A stretch of 64,000 bases of DNA from Carya illinoinensis (GCF_018687715.1 NC_056761.1:20080001-20144000), one strand, 5' to 3'; shown: positions 22,411-35,490, counted from the first letter of the stretch. A program made the numbers and translations. Notes: generated by a model from the sequence alone, not told the origin.

Positions 22411-23717
22411 ATGTCAAATGTTTCGTGAATTATATATAATTTGCTGAAACATGAACTGTCAATTCATTGTAAATTCTATGTTTATTATTGTCAGATATAT
22501 ATTTGATTAGAAGTAAGGTACAAATTATAATGTTAAAAGAAAGCAATAACGACAAAAAAAGAAAGGAAAATAGTTAGGCGAGCGGGATATTTAATATAGG
22601 AGGAGTACTTTTTGAATAATTTGTGGTAGACTAAGTTTGCAAGAAACTTTTACATTTTCAATCCGCTAGCTGTTGATTATTGAGAAAACAAACAAAAAAG
22701 TTGAAAGACTACGTAGTACACATGAAGTTCACATAATGAACATGAGTAAAAACGCGTTTGTTCTATGTTTTTTTCAGTTATATATGTCACGCCATCATGT
22801 TCACATTCACCATGCATGCATGCATGAATTAAAATTAATCAATTCTTCTAATCAATGCAAAGTAGTCATTTTTAATTATTTTTTGATTAACTAGCGGTGA
22901 AAGACTGATCAAGATCACTAGGATTTATCATCATCCATGTAAAATTGTATATTATGATGTTTGTGGACTTTTTACAACTAAAATCCATATAAAAATGGAA
23001 TACTTTATAATTTTGACCGATGTCTATAAAAAAAGACAATTTAGAAATACCATCGCCGGGCGCTCTGAACGACTGAACCAAATACTTGTTTGCATCATAC
23101 AATAAGTTGGCCAATCATTATGCGCCACATCACCGTTTGTACATCTACATCCCAGTCAAATCAGCAGAAATACAGTGACAATATTAATACGAGTATGAAT
23201 ATTGCACGTGGTTTACTTTACTTTCTCCCGTAAAATTTTTCATAATTCGCTAATTATTGTTATTAATATATATATGTATAAATTATATATTAATGCAATA
23301 TTTGAACATGGTAATCAGGATTCAGAGTTATTTATACTCGTAAACAAAACGACGTACAAAAAAAACAAATTAATCACGTATACCTTATCATAGCTAGGTC
23401 AACGGGTTTATGTTAATTTCCAATTAACGACCAGTAGTTACCAGTACTACTTTTCCAATGTGTCCCCCCTTTGAGACCCAATTTGTAAGGCTCATGCAAT
23501 ATTATATCACATATTTTGGTCTATTCTAATGGTCGATTTCTTTTCGATGGATCGAGCAACTTTTAACCTATGTTTCAAATTAAATGATAACTTTGCCATT
23601 AATTAGTGGTCTTGATATCACTAAAGATTATGAGTTAATTGAGACAAGTGGTGATTTCACAATCTTAATGCTAGCTTCATCGAATTGTGATTTTTTTAAT
23701 ATTTACTTCCTGAGCAG

Positions 23718-23778
23718 ACACCTTTCTACAAAGATCTGGCTGCAGTTGCTGTTCAAGCAGGTGTTTGTATAGAGTTAA
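23718..23778 (+). pseudogene. Possible SEC23-like exon relic
   Basis: After an acceptor-like TTCCTGAGCAG the frame reads TPFYKDLAAVAVQAGVCIEL, which resembles from memory a segment of plant SEC23-type COPII coat proteins (FYK.LA..AVQAGVC.D.F). The similarity stops abruptly, and no neighbouring exon of such a gene is seen. It is a short match and could be coincidence or a fragment carried in by an element. Confidence 0.3.
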
Positions 23779-24395
23779 AATAAATTTTTAATATAATTTG
23801 TTTTTTAAAGTTTGCAAAAGTTATATATATTGGTTTTTTAGGTTTATAAAAATATTGATCTTTGTGTTTGAATAATAATTAAATAATAATTAGATGAAAA
23901 AGTTATAAATTTAAAATTATTTTATATTTAGATGGTATTTAAAAATGAAATTATAAAAAATTTTAAAAATTCTAAGAATTTATGTAGTGTCCAAATTAAA
24001 TATGCCGGCCAGTCTTTCTTATAGTCTTTACCTACCCTGCGTTGAAACACGGCCGTGTACTATGAGTGCTCTCCTTATATTTACGTATGAAAGACTGGAT
24101 AAGTTGGCGTCATGACAACGGTTTATTGTTAATTATAATGATTATTCATATAATGACAGGTGTGATACCGAGTGAAATTGGTAATTAAAAAAAAAAAAAA
24201 TAGAGATTTGCGCTCTATCAGAAAATTGCTTTTTTGGCCCAATACTAATATTTGAGATCACCAATATCTATCAGAAAATTGCTTTCTCCTTATTATCCTA
24301 ATTATAAACGCTGGAAAATGTAACCCAATTGGCTAAGTCGTTATTCATGTAATCCTGATGGCGTAATGGGAGAAGAAGGGAAATGCTTAGCCCAC

Positions 24396-24563
24396 CGCTG
24401 GTGGCTTCTGTTGGGGTCTATTGTTGACTTTTTTTTTAATTAAAAAAAATTATTTAATATTATTATAAATTTTTTATATCTTTTTTAATATTTAAAAGTA
24501 TTAAAAAATGATTTGAAAAAAAAAATTTTTTTTAAGCTGACCCCAACGATGATCCGGCAGCAG
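24396..24563. mobile_element. AT-rich foldback/MITE-like element
   Basis: CCGCTGGTGGCTTCTGTTGG at the left and its imperfect inverse ACCCCAACGATGATCCGGCA at the right enclose about 120 bases of pure A/T runs. The inner GTTGGGGTC and GACCCCAAC are perfect inverses. The target duplication is not clear. Confidence 0.45.
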
Positions 24564-25051
24564 AAAAATCTTCAGACATCTCTCTCTCATAAACAAAAGA
24601 ACACAAAAATGCACGCGTACATGTAGAAGCGTACGGAAAATATGAATTGAATCGATAAAAGAAAATGATCGATTAGATTTTTTTTATTTATTAATTAAGA
24701 AAATGATTATTAATAAATTGGTATTTTTTTAAATTTTAAAATATTTTAAAATATATTAAAAATGATTAAAAAAGTAAAAAAAAGTATATTTACAGTTATT
24801 AATATATATATATTTGCCTTTTCTTACTACTGCAGAAGAACAGGCTCAGACCCAAATCTCTCTACAGAGGGCCCTTACATTTCTTCACTGAAACCATTTC
24901 TCCAACTACTCTTCCTCAAGGATTGAAAAATGCAAGGGGGGTCGACCTCCTTATTGCTTCTTTATTGAAAGTGTTATAAAAGCAAGATTACGTTAAAAGC
25001 CTCCTCTCAGCCCGTGCCCTTCTTTTCTCTATCGTCGACGCCAGGGAGACT

Positions 25052-25088
<37 letters not shown>

Positions 25089-25285
25089 CCTCGTCTCATT
25101 GTGATTTTAACTTGTGGTTTTGAATCTTGCTGTAACTCAGAAGAAAGAGCAAATAAAATAAAACCACGTGGGCCGAGTAGTAAATAAAACGTAAACAAAA
25201 CGTATGGATACTATCATTACCCTTGTACAATACACGTCTGGCCTATTTTACTCAACATGATCCTTTTTGTAGATCATGATCTTTT
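24564..25285. other. Non-coding DNA with a GA microsatellite
   Basis: No supported gene. It includes AT-rich stretches, a (GA)n run at 25055-25085 and a pyrimidine-rich stretch near 24850-24930. Confidence 0.4.
25055..25085. repeat. (GA)n microsatellite
   Basis: About fifteen uninterrupted GA units. Confidence 0.9.
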
Positions 25286-25614
25286 TTAGGGGTTGTTTGG
25301 ATTTTGAGGTGGTTCATCTCATCATTTTTTAATATTTAAATATTATTTAAATATATTTTAAGTTTTTAACTTTTTCGTTTAATTATAACTTAATTATTAT
25401 AATTTTTTTAAATTTTTAAATAAAATATAAAAAATAATTTATTTTTTTAATTAAAAAACAAAAATAATATTTTAATAATATTTTAACTTTATAATATATT
25501 TATTCATATTTTTCTCTTTTATTTCTCAAAATCCTATAAAATATCATAAATTTAAACTATTTCATTACTATTTACAGATTTCTTATCTCATCTCATTTTT
25601 CAAATATACCCTTA
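25286..25614. mobile_element. MITE related to the one split by the Gypsy element
   Basis: Starts TTAGGGGTTGTTTGGATTTT and ends CAAATATACCCTTAG. The interior has ATTTCTCAAAAT...AAACTATTTCATTACTATTT, shared (inverted) with the MITE at 12169. AT-rich with no reading frame. The duplication is uncertain. Confidence 0.55.
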
Positions 25615-25905
25615 GTTTTTACCCAATGGTTCAAAAAATTGTTTGGATGCACTTATGAAGTTTGTCAACAATTATGAGTTGGTTTCTGAGCCAGGCCTCA
25701 ATCCACGATCGAAATGTGTTTGCTTGACGCATAAATCTGTATATATATAGAGTAAGAAGGCTGCAGATAATTGTGGCTTCATCAACCGATTTTACTGAAG
25801 GTAAATTTTCCATTAATTATCTTCGTTCCCCTCTCTATTGCATGTGGAAGGCTTGCCTCTTCATTATTTATTAACGACCTGGTTCAATATATTTATAGGT
25901 GCAAT

Positions 25906-26125
25906 CACTACAAGAAATTAGGCCTTTTGCAGCGTTTTTAATTATGCTGCAATTAAAATCGCTGCAATAGATATACTTTTGTAGCAAAATATTACTCCTT
26001 GCAATTTTCTACCTCGAGACACGGTTTAATGAAGCGGGGCGCTTCAGTTAGTTTTTTGCAGCGAAATTTTAATCTATAACGACGACAATATGTGTTGGAA
26101 AATAAAAAAACTTCTTGCAGCGGCC
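25906..26125. repeat. CACTA-2 5' terminus and subterminal repeats
   Basis: Terminal CACTACAAGAAATT is followed by repeated GCAGCG, TGCTGCAAT and CGCTGCAAT words, the same set found at 42400-43190. Confidence 0.8.
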
Positions 26126-26720
26126 TAATATCGTTGCCACTGGCTACGCGCGCGAAGACGGAAGAGAATTTGTTTTTCCCCCTCGAAACCTCTGTTACCG
26201 AGTTCAGAGTTCTCCACTTCGCGCCTCGCCCATTTCTCCTACCTTCAGTACCCAGGAGACCAACTTCATATCTTTGGCTGGAAATCTACCCCCATTCTCG
26301 CCTACGTTCCGAACCCTAGAATCTCCACCCACCTCATTTCCCTTCGGCGGAAGCCACGGGCCTCGTTTCCTCCCCATCCCGCTGTGTGGGTTTGTGATTA
26401 CTGTCGGGGTGGTCTTTTGCATCCGGGTTTCTCTTTGCATCGGACGTTGCCATTGTCGAACCTAATAAGGCTTGCAATCCTTCCGTCACCACAGGTATTG
26501 ATTCTACTCATTTTCCTCTCTCCCCCTTCATCCGCGCTCGCTGCTTTGCATCTGGTAGATGTTGGAATCTACCAGCTGCCATTATTTTCAGACAGATTCC
26601 AATTTTTTATTTTATTTCATTTATATCTGCATTGTTACATCGCTGTAGATGTTGGTTTTATGAAATTAGGCCTAAATTTACTAGGTTATAGTTTTAAATT
26701 GCATCGTAACCGCTGATTGA
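26126..26720 (+). promoter_or_regulatory. Promoter/5'UTR-like block of CACTA-2
   Basis: GC content rises sharply, with CGCGCG and pyrimidine-rich stretches, then CACCACAG followed by GTATTGATTC, a plausible first-exon splice donor near 26496. Frames here have no recognised similarity. CACTA-3 has a similar GC- and CT-rich block at the same distance from its 5' end. It could be the element's own promoter or a captured host 5' end. Confidence 0.35.
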
Positions 26721-27719
26721 CATTCCCTTTTGCTTGAAATCCCTAATTTTCCAGATTTTCAGTTAGGATTTGAATAGCATCGAAAAATTGGAAGTTTATG
26801 TATATCTTGTATTGGAGGAATTCTGCTTTTTTTGCTTATTCCAACGTGAATGCAATAGGTACATCTTTAGGATAACTGTTTTGATCGCTAAATTTGTTAT
26901 CTTCTTGAACAAATTGTATAAGATGCACCCAATTAATTAATTGATGATGAACATTATGGTCTATGATGCATTGAAATGATGTCCTCATTCTAAGAAAATT
27001 TTCTTCTGCAAACAATGCTTGTCATAGCGTAGAATAAACACGCAGTCATCAAGTAAAGAGGCCAGAATAATGTTATTTTCTCGAGTTAGGTTTTTGCACT
27101 AAGAATGCAGTCTCAACTATTTCTATTGGACATGGAAACCCTCAGTGTATACCACTCAGAAATTGATCGTGGTGTATCGGTCAGGTACTTTTCCCTATCA
27201 TACCACCCAGCTAGCGTTTTTCATTACCAACCCATTTCCAATTTCATGCATTGACTTGGTGTGACAAGTGACAACCACTGCACAAGCAACAACGATCTTA
27301 TTACAGGAAACTATTTCCTCCAAACCATATGAGATAAATAAATTCTGATTGAAAAAATGTATCTGAGTAGCCTTATTTGTCTGGGAGTTGCCTAACTATT
27401 ACATTAAAGCTCCACAAATAAAAATAAGAATATCCAAAGCTGAAGACAGAAAATCCTTTCTTTATCGAAAAAAATTGCAATCATACTAAGAAATGGCATG
27501 ATTTATTTAGCTCAAAGACCTCTTCTGAGATGTAATGCTGACCTCTCGAGCCCAAAAATTGAGAACGACGCATAGATCACCCTGGCCATTTCTAAAACCT
27601 CTCGCATGATAAATGTTGTTTTCTTTTGCTTATTACACTCAACAATTAATCATGTGAGCAACGGCTACCATGTTTGCCTTCATTGAAAAACTGAACCATA
27701 TTAAATCTCCATTATCGCA
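26721..27719. other. Non-coding interior of CACTA-2
   Basis: No supported gene. The part next to 27720 should include the 3' untranslated region of the captured H+-ATPase (minus strand). Confidence 0.35.
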
Positions 27720-30700
27720 TCAGACTGTATGAGCCGATTGGATCAAATCCAAGTCCAACTTTTTAAGCCTTACTACAGACTCTACATGACCTCTCAGAGT
27801 ATGTATCTCCCCTAACCTGCGAAATTCAAGGTTTATTATGATTAGTGCATTTCAGTTAATATTCAATGCCAAACTATCCAGCTGATTGAAAATTTAGGTA
27901 TATCAAGGCATTAGAATAAGCTAATGAATCAGGATGGTAAAGAATCTCTGAAAGCTAAGTAATTTCAAAGGGATCAAACCAAACTCAAAGAGACTCCAGT
28001 AAAACTTTGTGGTACCTGGCTATTTCAGCACGCCGCCTGGCCTGTTCAGCAATCAAAGATGATCGCTTCCCATTAGTCTCCAATTCTGGAGACATCGATC
28101 CTTGTAGACTTCTTTGAGAAAGTATCCACTTCGCCTCCCGATCTTCCTTCCCATGATCTTTCCTAGAAGTAAAGGCTGTCTGCTCAAAACAAAAATAAAG
28201 ATGAAGTATGTGATGACCCGCTTTTGCGTGTATTTTCACCGAAGGGTTGTTTTTAATTTAATTAATATATTAGTTTATTTATTTTAAATTAATGTGTTTT
28301 AAATTGGTTTTTAATTTATTTGATGTGGTGTTTATTTTATTTAGTCGTTTTACGGTTTTTAAAATCGTTTTCGGCGGATCAGTTTTGGTTTCCGGAGTGA
28401 GGACTGGACCTCATTTCTTTTCTTTTCTCTTTTTCTTTTCCCTTTTTCCTTTTTCTTTTTCTTCTTTTCTTCTTTTTCTTTCTCTTTTCCTTTCCGGTTT
28501 CCCTCTCCCCGTGCGTCCTACCTCTTTTTCTCATTCCCGTTGCCTCCACTTTGACCGGCCGGTTCTCCGCCGTCCGGCCACCGTTTGGTGCGCCGTCACC
28601 ACCATTCTCTTTCCCTTCCACCATAGATCATCCCCACCAATTTTCAGAGCCATTGGACCAGCCGTTAGCTTTCGAGAGCCGCCGGAAGTTGCTGCACCTG
28701 CTCTGTTTTCACCCCTGTTGCCGGAATCTTCTTCAGCCCAGACCGCCGCCGTCCGGCCACCGTTTGGCTCGCCGCCGGTCTTGTTCGAACCCCCTCCCTC
28801 CGGCGCACCTTCCCACCAAATATCTCCCCCATCCGGCCGGCCGTTTGGCCGGAAAAGCCATTTGAAGCCCCACGGTTTTTGGCTCGATCCGCCGCCGTCG
28901 CTCCACCTCCGGCCACCATTTCTTCACCACTTCATCACCGACTCCTTGCCGTCCTAACCCACCTATTTCCGGCCTCCAACGACCACCGGAACAGCTCCTA
29001 CGAGCTTGCTTTCCGATTTGAGTTTTCCGGCCTATTTTCGACGTTTTCGCCGCCACCCACGGCCAACCACCACTTCCAATAGCTTCACAATCATCCCTAG
29101 ACCATTCCCTATCAATCCTAAGCTCTATTTTGTCCCCGTTCAAAAGTGGGTAATTTATTACCCACGGGCACAGTGTAAAATACACTGTTACGTTGCTTTT
29201 CTTCCGCCGTTTGCAACGCCGCAAGCTTTCTAAAAATACCATATAGCGCTGTAAGTATTTTCCAAACCCTATTTTCAGATTTAAATATATATCGCTCATT
29301 CAATTTATTTATTGTTGTTGGTTGTTGATTCCGGACTGAGTCCGAGGAGTTTCGGGGGTCGGATGGATGGAGGACGGAGTTGCCTGTTTATTTGTTTTAT
29401 GTTGTTGGATTATTTTATTATGCATTGTTATGGCATTACATGGTGCATGCACGTGTGTTTGTGGTTTTACGTGAAAAGCCTGTGTATTGGCGTGAGTAGT
29501 ATTGCGGGTGCGTGTGTATCACGAGCCCAAGCCGGGATGGGTTATTATCTCGGTGGAGCTCCTCTGGTCACTCGGGAGCGGAATAAACTGAGTGATGTCC
29601 CCTGAGTTGTCGAGAGAGATGACGGGAGCGGGGCTAGGGGATGCTTGGCTACGAACGCGCCGGGCGTGGAACCGGGCATCGCCCTACTCACCGACTCCGT
29701 GGCCCTTCGCTGGCGAGGGCTAGAGGATGCTTGGCTACGCACGCGCGGGAGGCGCGGAACTGGGCATCGCTCGTTAGGTGTCACATGCGTGGTGGTACTC
29801 TACGGTGTGACACTGGAGCCAGGGTGTGCGGATGACCCCTAGGGGAGGTCATGGTGCACGCGGTTAAAATTGGATAATGGTTTGTGAGGCCAAATGGGAC
29901 TTTTGGCATGGGCCGGATGGACTTCTGGCGAGATATTGGGCCGGATGGACTTCTGGCGAGATATTGGGCCGGATGGACTTCTGGCGGCCAAATGTGACTT
30001 TTGGCGTGTTTTTCGGAAAGGATATGTTTTTGGGCCAAATGAGATTTTTGGCGTGTGTGGAAAAAATTATGTTTTATGGGCTTTGTGCATTGGGCATGTT
30101 TCATGCATATTGTTTGAGTCCTATGTGTTTTTATCTGGTAGCGTTTGGGTTTACTTACCTGCGGAACCATTTGTGGTTCCGTAGCTTTTGGTGCAGGTGA
30201 TGAGGTTGAGGAGGAGGAGGCTGAGCCCGAGGATGCGGCTCCGCCGGGTTGCTGATGATATGTTTTATATTTGTTTAAAACTGTATTTGTGGTTTTTGTA
30301 ATATTTTATTTATGTATGTTTTAAACAGCCTGTATTATGTTAAGAAAAAAATTCTGGTACTTAGTTATATGACTTTCGTTATCCGCTGCGTTTTTCTTGT
30401 GCACACTTGTTGCCTTTGCACACACTTGGCACCCGTCGATGGGATGGTGACCCGGGTTGTCACCATCCGGACGTCTCGATTTTCCCGTGTTCGGGCGTGG
30501 GGAATTGGGGGCGTCACAAAGTAAGAAGAAGCATTTCAAGCAATGGTTGAGAGATTATAGTGGTTGAGAGATTGTAGTAAAAACTATGGAGCAATGAACA
30601 CGCCACTAACCTTTCTATCGAACACAAGATGTAATGCTTCTCCACTCAATGCGTAGCGCACTATGAACTTAATTATATCCAGTGGTATGTAGAAGATCAA

Positions 30701-32807
30701 ACTATATAACCATATAACACCTGCCCATCCCCATCCAATGCCACTAATGGAAGCAAAGCTTATATTTGCATAGACAGCAATTACAGTGGCCACCTGAATG
30801 CATAGAAACCAAAGTCTCAGCAAATGCTATGAGACTCTGCTTGTCTTGATTTAGTAAATTTATAAGCAACTTTTATGCATGACATCATAATAGTTAGTTT
30901 TGTTGGACTTATTCAAAGAGGAGTCATTTTTGCATAAACTTTACCAATTGTGCCACCACAAAAGCAATCATCAAGAGAGTTCCTGGCCTCTCTAGAAATG
31001 ACCACCCCTGACTGCGTGTAACAAATATGAGAGCCTGGCTGATGATGCTAACTTGCAAATATACAGCTGATGAAACTTCCTCAGTGTTGCTGGATAAGGA
31101 CCTTACGTGGAAGTGAGTCTGCAGTGGCATGGATAATCGATACTTACAAGGAATATGTAGCAAATCTTGCAATTGTCTTTTCTTTATTTCCTTTCTACAG
31201 CATCTCAAGAAATGAAGTTGTAAAACAAGTTTTACGAGTTCTATACCTCAAAAAAAGTGGTGTCCACTTTTTATGCATGCTAATTAGTTTTACAATTAAA
31301 CAATTTAGAAGCAAGAAATACAGAAAGAAGAAAAAGGAAATAATATATTTAAGCATCATGGTTACTACTACAAAATTTTCAGTTGAATCTTAGGAAATAA
31401 TATATTTAAGTATCATGGTTACTACTAGAAAATTTTCAGTTGAATCTTGCATGCTTATTGGTTTTAGAATATCTCCAACCTCAAGAAAAGCCAGTTAAAG
31501 TACCCAGATTTAATATCATCTGTTACATAGGAATCCCATGTCCACTAGAACATAAGAGGTAACACTTGTATGGGAGTCGAACATTCTTATAGTCCAAAGT
31601 TGGTTGGAAGGCAACATAGGGGCACCAGTCATAACTTCCCAGTATTTCAATTCTTTGCCGTTTGAACCCATTATAGACCTTGATGCCACAGATATAATGC
31701 TAAAATCATTACAGACAGAAGAAAGATTAATACTTAACTGTATAATTCTTCATTCTTTGGAATATAGCTCTGCTAGTTAACACAGCACTGACAATCACAC
31801 TTAAGCCAGGTTCAGTTAGTACTATATCAGAAGCACTTCTTGCAGCATCTGTAGCATCTGCCACTGCTATTCCAATATCTGCTTTCTTTAGAGCAGGTGC
31901 ATCATTCACGCCATCTCCAGTCATTCCAACCACATGCTTTTTTTCTTGTAAAATTTTCACAATTTCGTACTTATGTTCTGAAAGGTATATGGTATGGTAA
32001 CTAGAATCAGCAAAACACCATGAGACATGACTATAATATGTAACATACAGATGATAAACATATTTTATTGGTAAGTACATAGTCCGGGGATTTTCATGTA
32101 AGCAATCATCTATTTTAGCTGTTTCTCTCATTTAATCATCCAGTTTAGAAGAATGCTTACTTTTATGAGGTCATTTACATGATCTGGTGATGTGGAAACC
32201 TTGCCATACCTTGGCCATGAAATTTTTAATTTTGTTGATATGTATGTTATATCAACCTAATACAGTAATTCAGAGTTTTTGCTACATGTTCTTCAGTTAG
32301 TTGGCATTTTTTTATTTATACATGTATATATAGCAGTCAACATGTCCCTTCTTTTATCCCTAAGCTAGACATGCACCCTATGTGTCTCAACCTCACATCT
32401 TCATCACTCTACACCTTTCTTGTGGAGGGAGCCATTTGATGTAGAGCTCAGTCATGGCTCAACAATGAGGAAGAGCAAATGTTGGCCAGGAAGACAATTT
32501 AATAGTATACCCTTCATCCTTCTTCCTTCTCCTCTTCCTCCTCTTAAAAACATGCTTTTATGTTCATGTTCCATAAATCACCAGAAAATAGTAATGTATG
32601 TTGTCTAATAGGTATAACTTTTCATGAGAGATTAGATTACAATACCAGGAAATACACCAGCAAAGCCATCTGCCTTTTCAATGAGCTCATCCACTGGAAG
32701 AGCTTCGTGTTCATCTTTGTTACGGCCCAATAATGAAGAAGAGGGGTACATGTTTGTTCCCATACCAAGTCGTCGGCCTGTCTCCTTTGCAATTGCCAAC
32801 TGATCAC
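27720..32807 (-). pseudogene. Plasma-membrane H+-ATPase (AHA10/PH5-like), C-terminal half
   Basis: Six exons on the minus strand, each with GT-AG borders and matching phases. 32646-32807 has [17 protein letters not shown]. 31739-31977 has the P-domain hinge [19 protein letters not shown]. 30945-31118 has FHVRSLSSN to the membrane segments, and 30611-30793 the last membrane segments ending FDRK. 28016-28179 is the regulatory domain with QARRRAEIA, and 27720-27816 ends SAHTV with stop 27720-27722. The penultimate Thr is the 14-3-3 site of these P-type proton pumps. FHV and HTV wording fits the AHA10/PH5 subgroup, which acts in vacuolar acidification. Missing are everything before GDQLAIAK, including the phosphorylated Asp, and the exon between 31739 and 31118 (about 88 residues, membrane segments 5-6). 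About 338 codons remain of some 950. It lies inside CACTA-2, so it is probably captured. Confidence 0.88.
28209..30518 (+). mobile_element. Gypsy solo LTR in the H+-ATPase intron
   Basis: TGTGATGACCCGC at the start and GGGGGCGTCACA at the end match the LTRs of the complete Gypsy element. Duplication AAGTA is present at 28204-28208 and 30519-30523. At 2310 bases it is longer than the LTRs of the complete copy and clearly diverged in the CT-rich and CCGG-rich part. It lies in the intron 28180-30610 of the H+-ATPase fragment, opposite in direction, only 29 bases from the acceptor. Without it the intron would be about 116 bases. Confidence 0.93.
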
Positions 32808-33646
32808 CTTCATAGGGCATCATTTACGTATTAGTATATCTATTTGGAACTCCTACCCATAGCTATCTGATATTAACTAGAAAACGAAGATGTAATGGAA
32901 AAAATATTTAAAAAAATAAAAAATAAATTTAAAAATAAAGTAGACGATATTATAAATATTAGGAATTGCTGACTCCTTGGTACATCACATTCATACTTTT
33001 TGTATCTTTATGAATGCAAAAACATGAAAAAAAGATGTTTCATCACAGTGAGACATCACATGTCCTAGCTATAATATCATAAAGGAGAAAAAAATAGGAG
33101 TTGACATTTTCTTAAGCTTTTATACGTGAATTTATTGACGCCTATAACTGGTAGAATCTGACTGAGAACTGGTAAATGGTTCATATTGCATTTTTTGGAA
33201 GGTAGTTTTTCTTTAAGTTCCCCCCGGTTGTTGAACATCTTTAATGAGTCTAAGAGCTCAGGCCAGCATTATTATTTCTTTCAACTTATTCTAGAAAGAA
33301 AAATTTCTTTAGATTCTCTAAATCATTAGCATACTAAGAGGATAGTTGGCAATTACTGGGGTTTTGAGCATCATTTGTGAGTCTATCAGCTCTGGCCAGA
33401 TTCTCATTTGTACTAACTCATGTTTGATCTCCATGTTTCAATTCAAATGCGGATTTTAGTTCCTGATACTTATTGATATAGTTGCATACAGTGTTGATAC
33501 TGTTGCTTCCATGAAAAATTAAGATTATCTATGTAATTATGATGTTTCATTGAGTACTCTTCTTATTAGCAGTCTAAATAATGATTTCCTTTTGCTATTG
33601 TAAATATGTTGTCCTACGGGATTATTTTGATCCATATCCATTTCCT
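32808..33646. other. Junction between captured gene and TNP2 remnant
   Basis: AT-rich non-coding DNA. None of the upstream H+-ATPase exons and none of the N-terminal TNP2 sequence is present, so a breakpoint of the capture event probably lies here. Confidence 0.4.
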
Positions 33647-35490
33647 ACGGTGAAGAAAGGAAGAAATTTTGTGAATGACTGGCCGATGTGAAATTCCCAG
33701 ATGGATTCGCTTCGAATATCTCGCATTGTGTTTCAGTATGAGATTGCAGAATCTCAGGGTTAAAAAGTCATGACTGTCATGTTTTCATGCAAAGACTACT
33801 TCCTATTGCTGTGGGGGGGTTTTTACGAACTGATATTGCATTGGCCTTGATTGAACTGTGCACTTTCTTCAAGGGGTTGTGTGCTCGAACCCTGGATGTT
33901 TACCAAATATCCTAGTTTGAAACTGATATTGCCACAATTCTATGCAAATTGGAGATGATATTTCCCCCATCTTTTTTCGATATCATTGTCCACCTAGCAG
34001 TCCACTTACCCCGTGAGGCCATACTTGGGGGTCCAATACAATATAGGTGGATGTATCCATTTGAGAGATATCTCGGCAAGTTCAAGCGGTATGTTAAGAA
34101 TAAAGCCCGACCAGAAGGCTCAATAGTCGAAGCCTACATTCACACTGAATGCCTGACATTTTGTTCATTGTATCTCCAAGATGTTGAGACGAAATTTATT
34201 CAAAATGACCGCAACATTGATGGTGAAGCCGAGAATATAGATGGATTCAAAATTTTCAACCAGAAAGTTCAGCCCATTGGTACAGCTACCAACAGGCAAT
34301 TATCGGATAAACTCCTAATGGAAGCAACATGGTACGTCCTCAACAACTGCGCTGAGGTTGGGCCCTACCTAGAGTAAGTTTCCATTATCCCTCAAGTGAT
34401 CACAATATTTGTTGATGGCTTTTTGGGACATCTCCATTTATGTTGTATGTCCTTTGCGTATCTTTCTGAAAAAAACCCCTAATTTTGTGTTCTGCAAAAT
34501 GCAGGGAGCACGCCGAGAAATGTAGGGTGCACATCCCTAATTGTATCGATCAAACACATCGTACTGAATTTCCAAATTGGTTGAAGAAACGTGTAAGTTA
34601 GCTCACTCCCTTTATATTTAGATGAACCCGACCCTTTCTGACTACTATAAAAAATCTATAAGTGATGACTTTCCACCAAAATATTATTGTAGGTTCAGGA
34701 CCAGCGTATCACCAACCCAATTGAGGTGACCGATGATCTATATGCATTAGCCTGTGGTCCAGAACGGTGGGTTGCATCCTATAGTGCTTGCATTATAAAT
34801 GGCAAAAGATTTCATACAAAACAACGTGAACTTCGGCGCCGTACACAAAATTCAGGGGTAGTGGTAACTGGGGATGAAAATACTAATAATGTAGATTTCT
34901 ACGGTGTTATTAATGAGATTGTGGAGTTGCACTACATGGGTTGGCGGTGGGTGTACTTGCTCATGTGTGATTGGTTTGACGTTGGTGATCCAAGACGAGG
35001 GGTACGAGTTGATAACCATATGACCAGTATCAACATGGATAGGACTTGGTACAAGGATGAACCATATGTGTTGGCATGTCAAGCTTCCCAGTGTTTTTAC
35101 ATCAGAGATATAAGGGCCAAAGGGAGATGGTTTGTGGTGCAGCACTACACGAACATGAATGTATATGACATTCCATCGGTGCCAAGAGTGTTAGAAGATA
35201 TTGATGGACACTCGAGTGATGATGATGCATATCAAGAAACTGAGGAAACATATAATTATGCACCATTGCAGTGCGATGCATGTCCAGTGTCATCTCCACT
35301 TAATAGGAATGACTTAGAACCTGTCTTGATTGATGCACGAGAAGTGACAAGTACGGCTGGTCAAAGCGCGAGTTCGACAGACTTTATTGACGATGGCATG
35401 ATTGATTCTGGTTCAAGAGATGATTCTGGTGATGAGGAATATTCAGATGAGGAGGACCTTTCCACAGACGATGAGTCTCTATCAGCCTAG
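33647..35490 (+). pseudogene. TNP2-like transposase, 5'-truncated
   Basis: Begins abruptly inside the Tnp2 core (KFPDGFASNISHC near 33690) and continues through DUF4218 (33940-34370, VHLAVHLPREA) to DUF4216. Exons join at 34373/34505 and 34592/34693 with good GT-AG borders. The last exon runs to 35490, with PRRGVRVDNHMTSINMDRTW and an acidic tail ending LSTDDESLSA. Stops replace Trp-like positions near 33676 and 33748, and TAG near 33913 interrupts the join to DUF4218. The first half of the transposase is absent. From 33916 on the sequence is open and well kept. It cannot supply transposase by itself. Confidence 0.85.

Larger units (their letters stand above)
21771..24395. other. Largely unique non-coding DNA
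   Basis: AT-rich sequence without a supported intact gene. It contains the CACTA-like MITE at 22315 and the possible exon relic at 23718. It also has two diverged stretches (about 22085-22145 and 22885-22940) that share the wording GGT(A/G)AAAGA...TCAAGA and GGATT(C/T)ATCATCATCC, probably an old local duplication. Confidence 0.45.
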
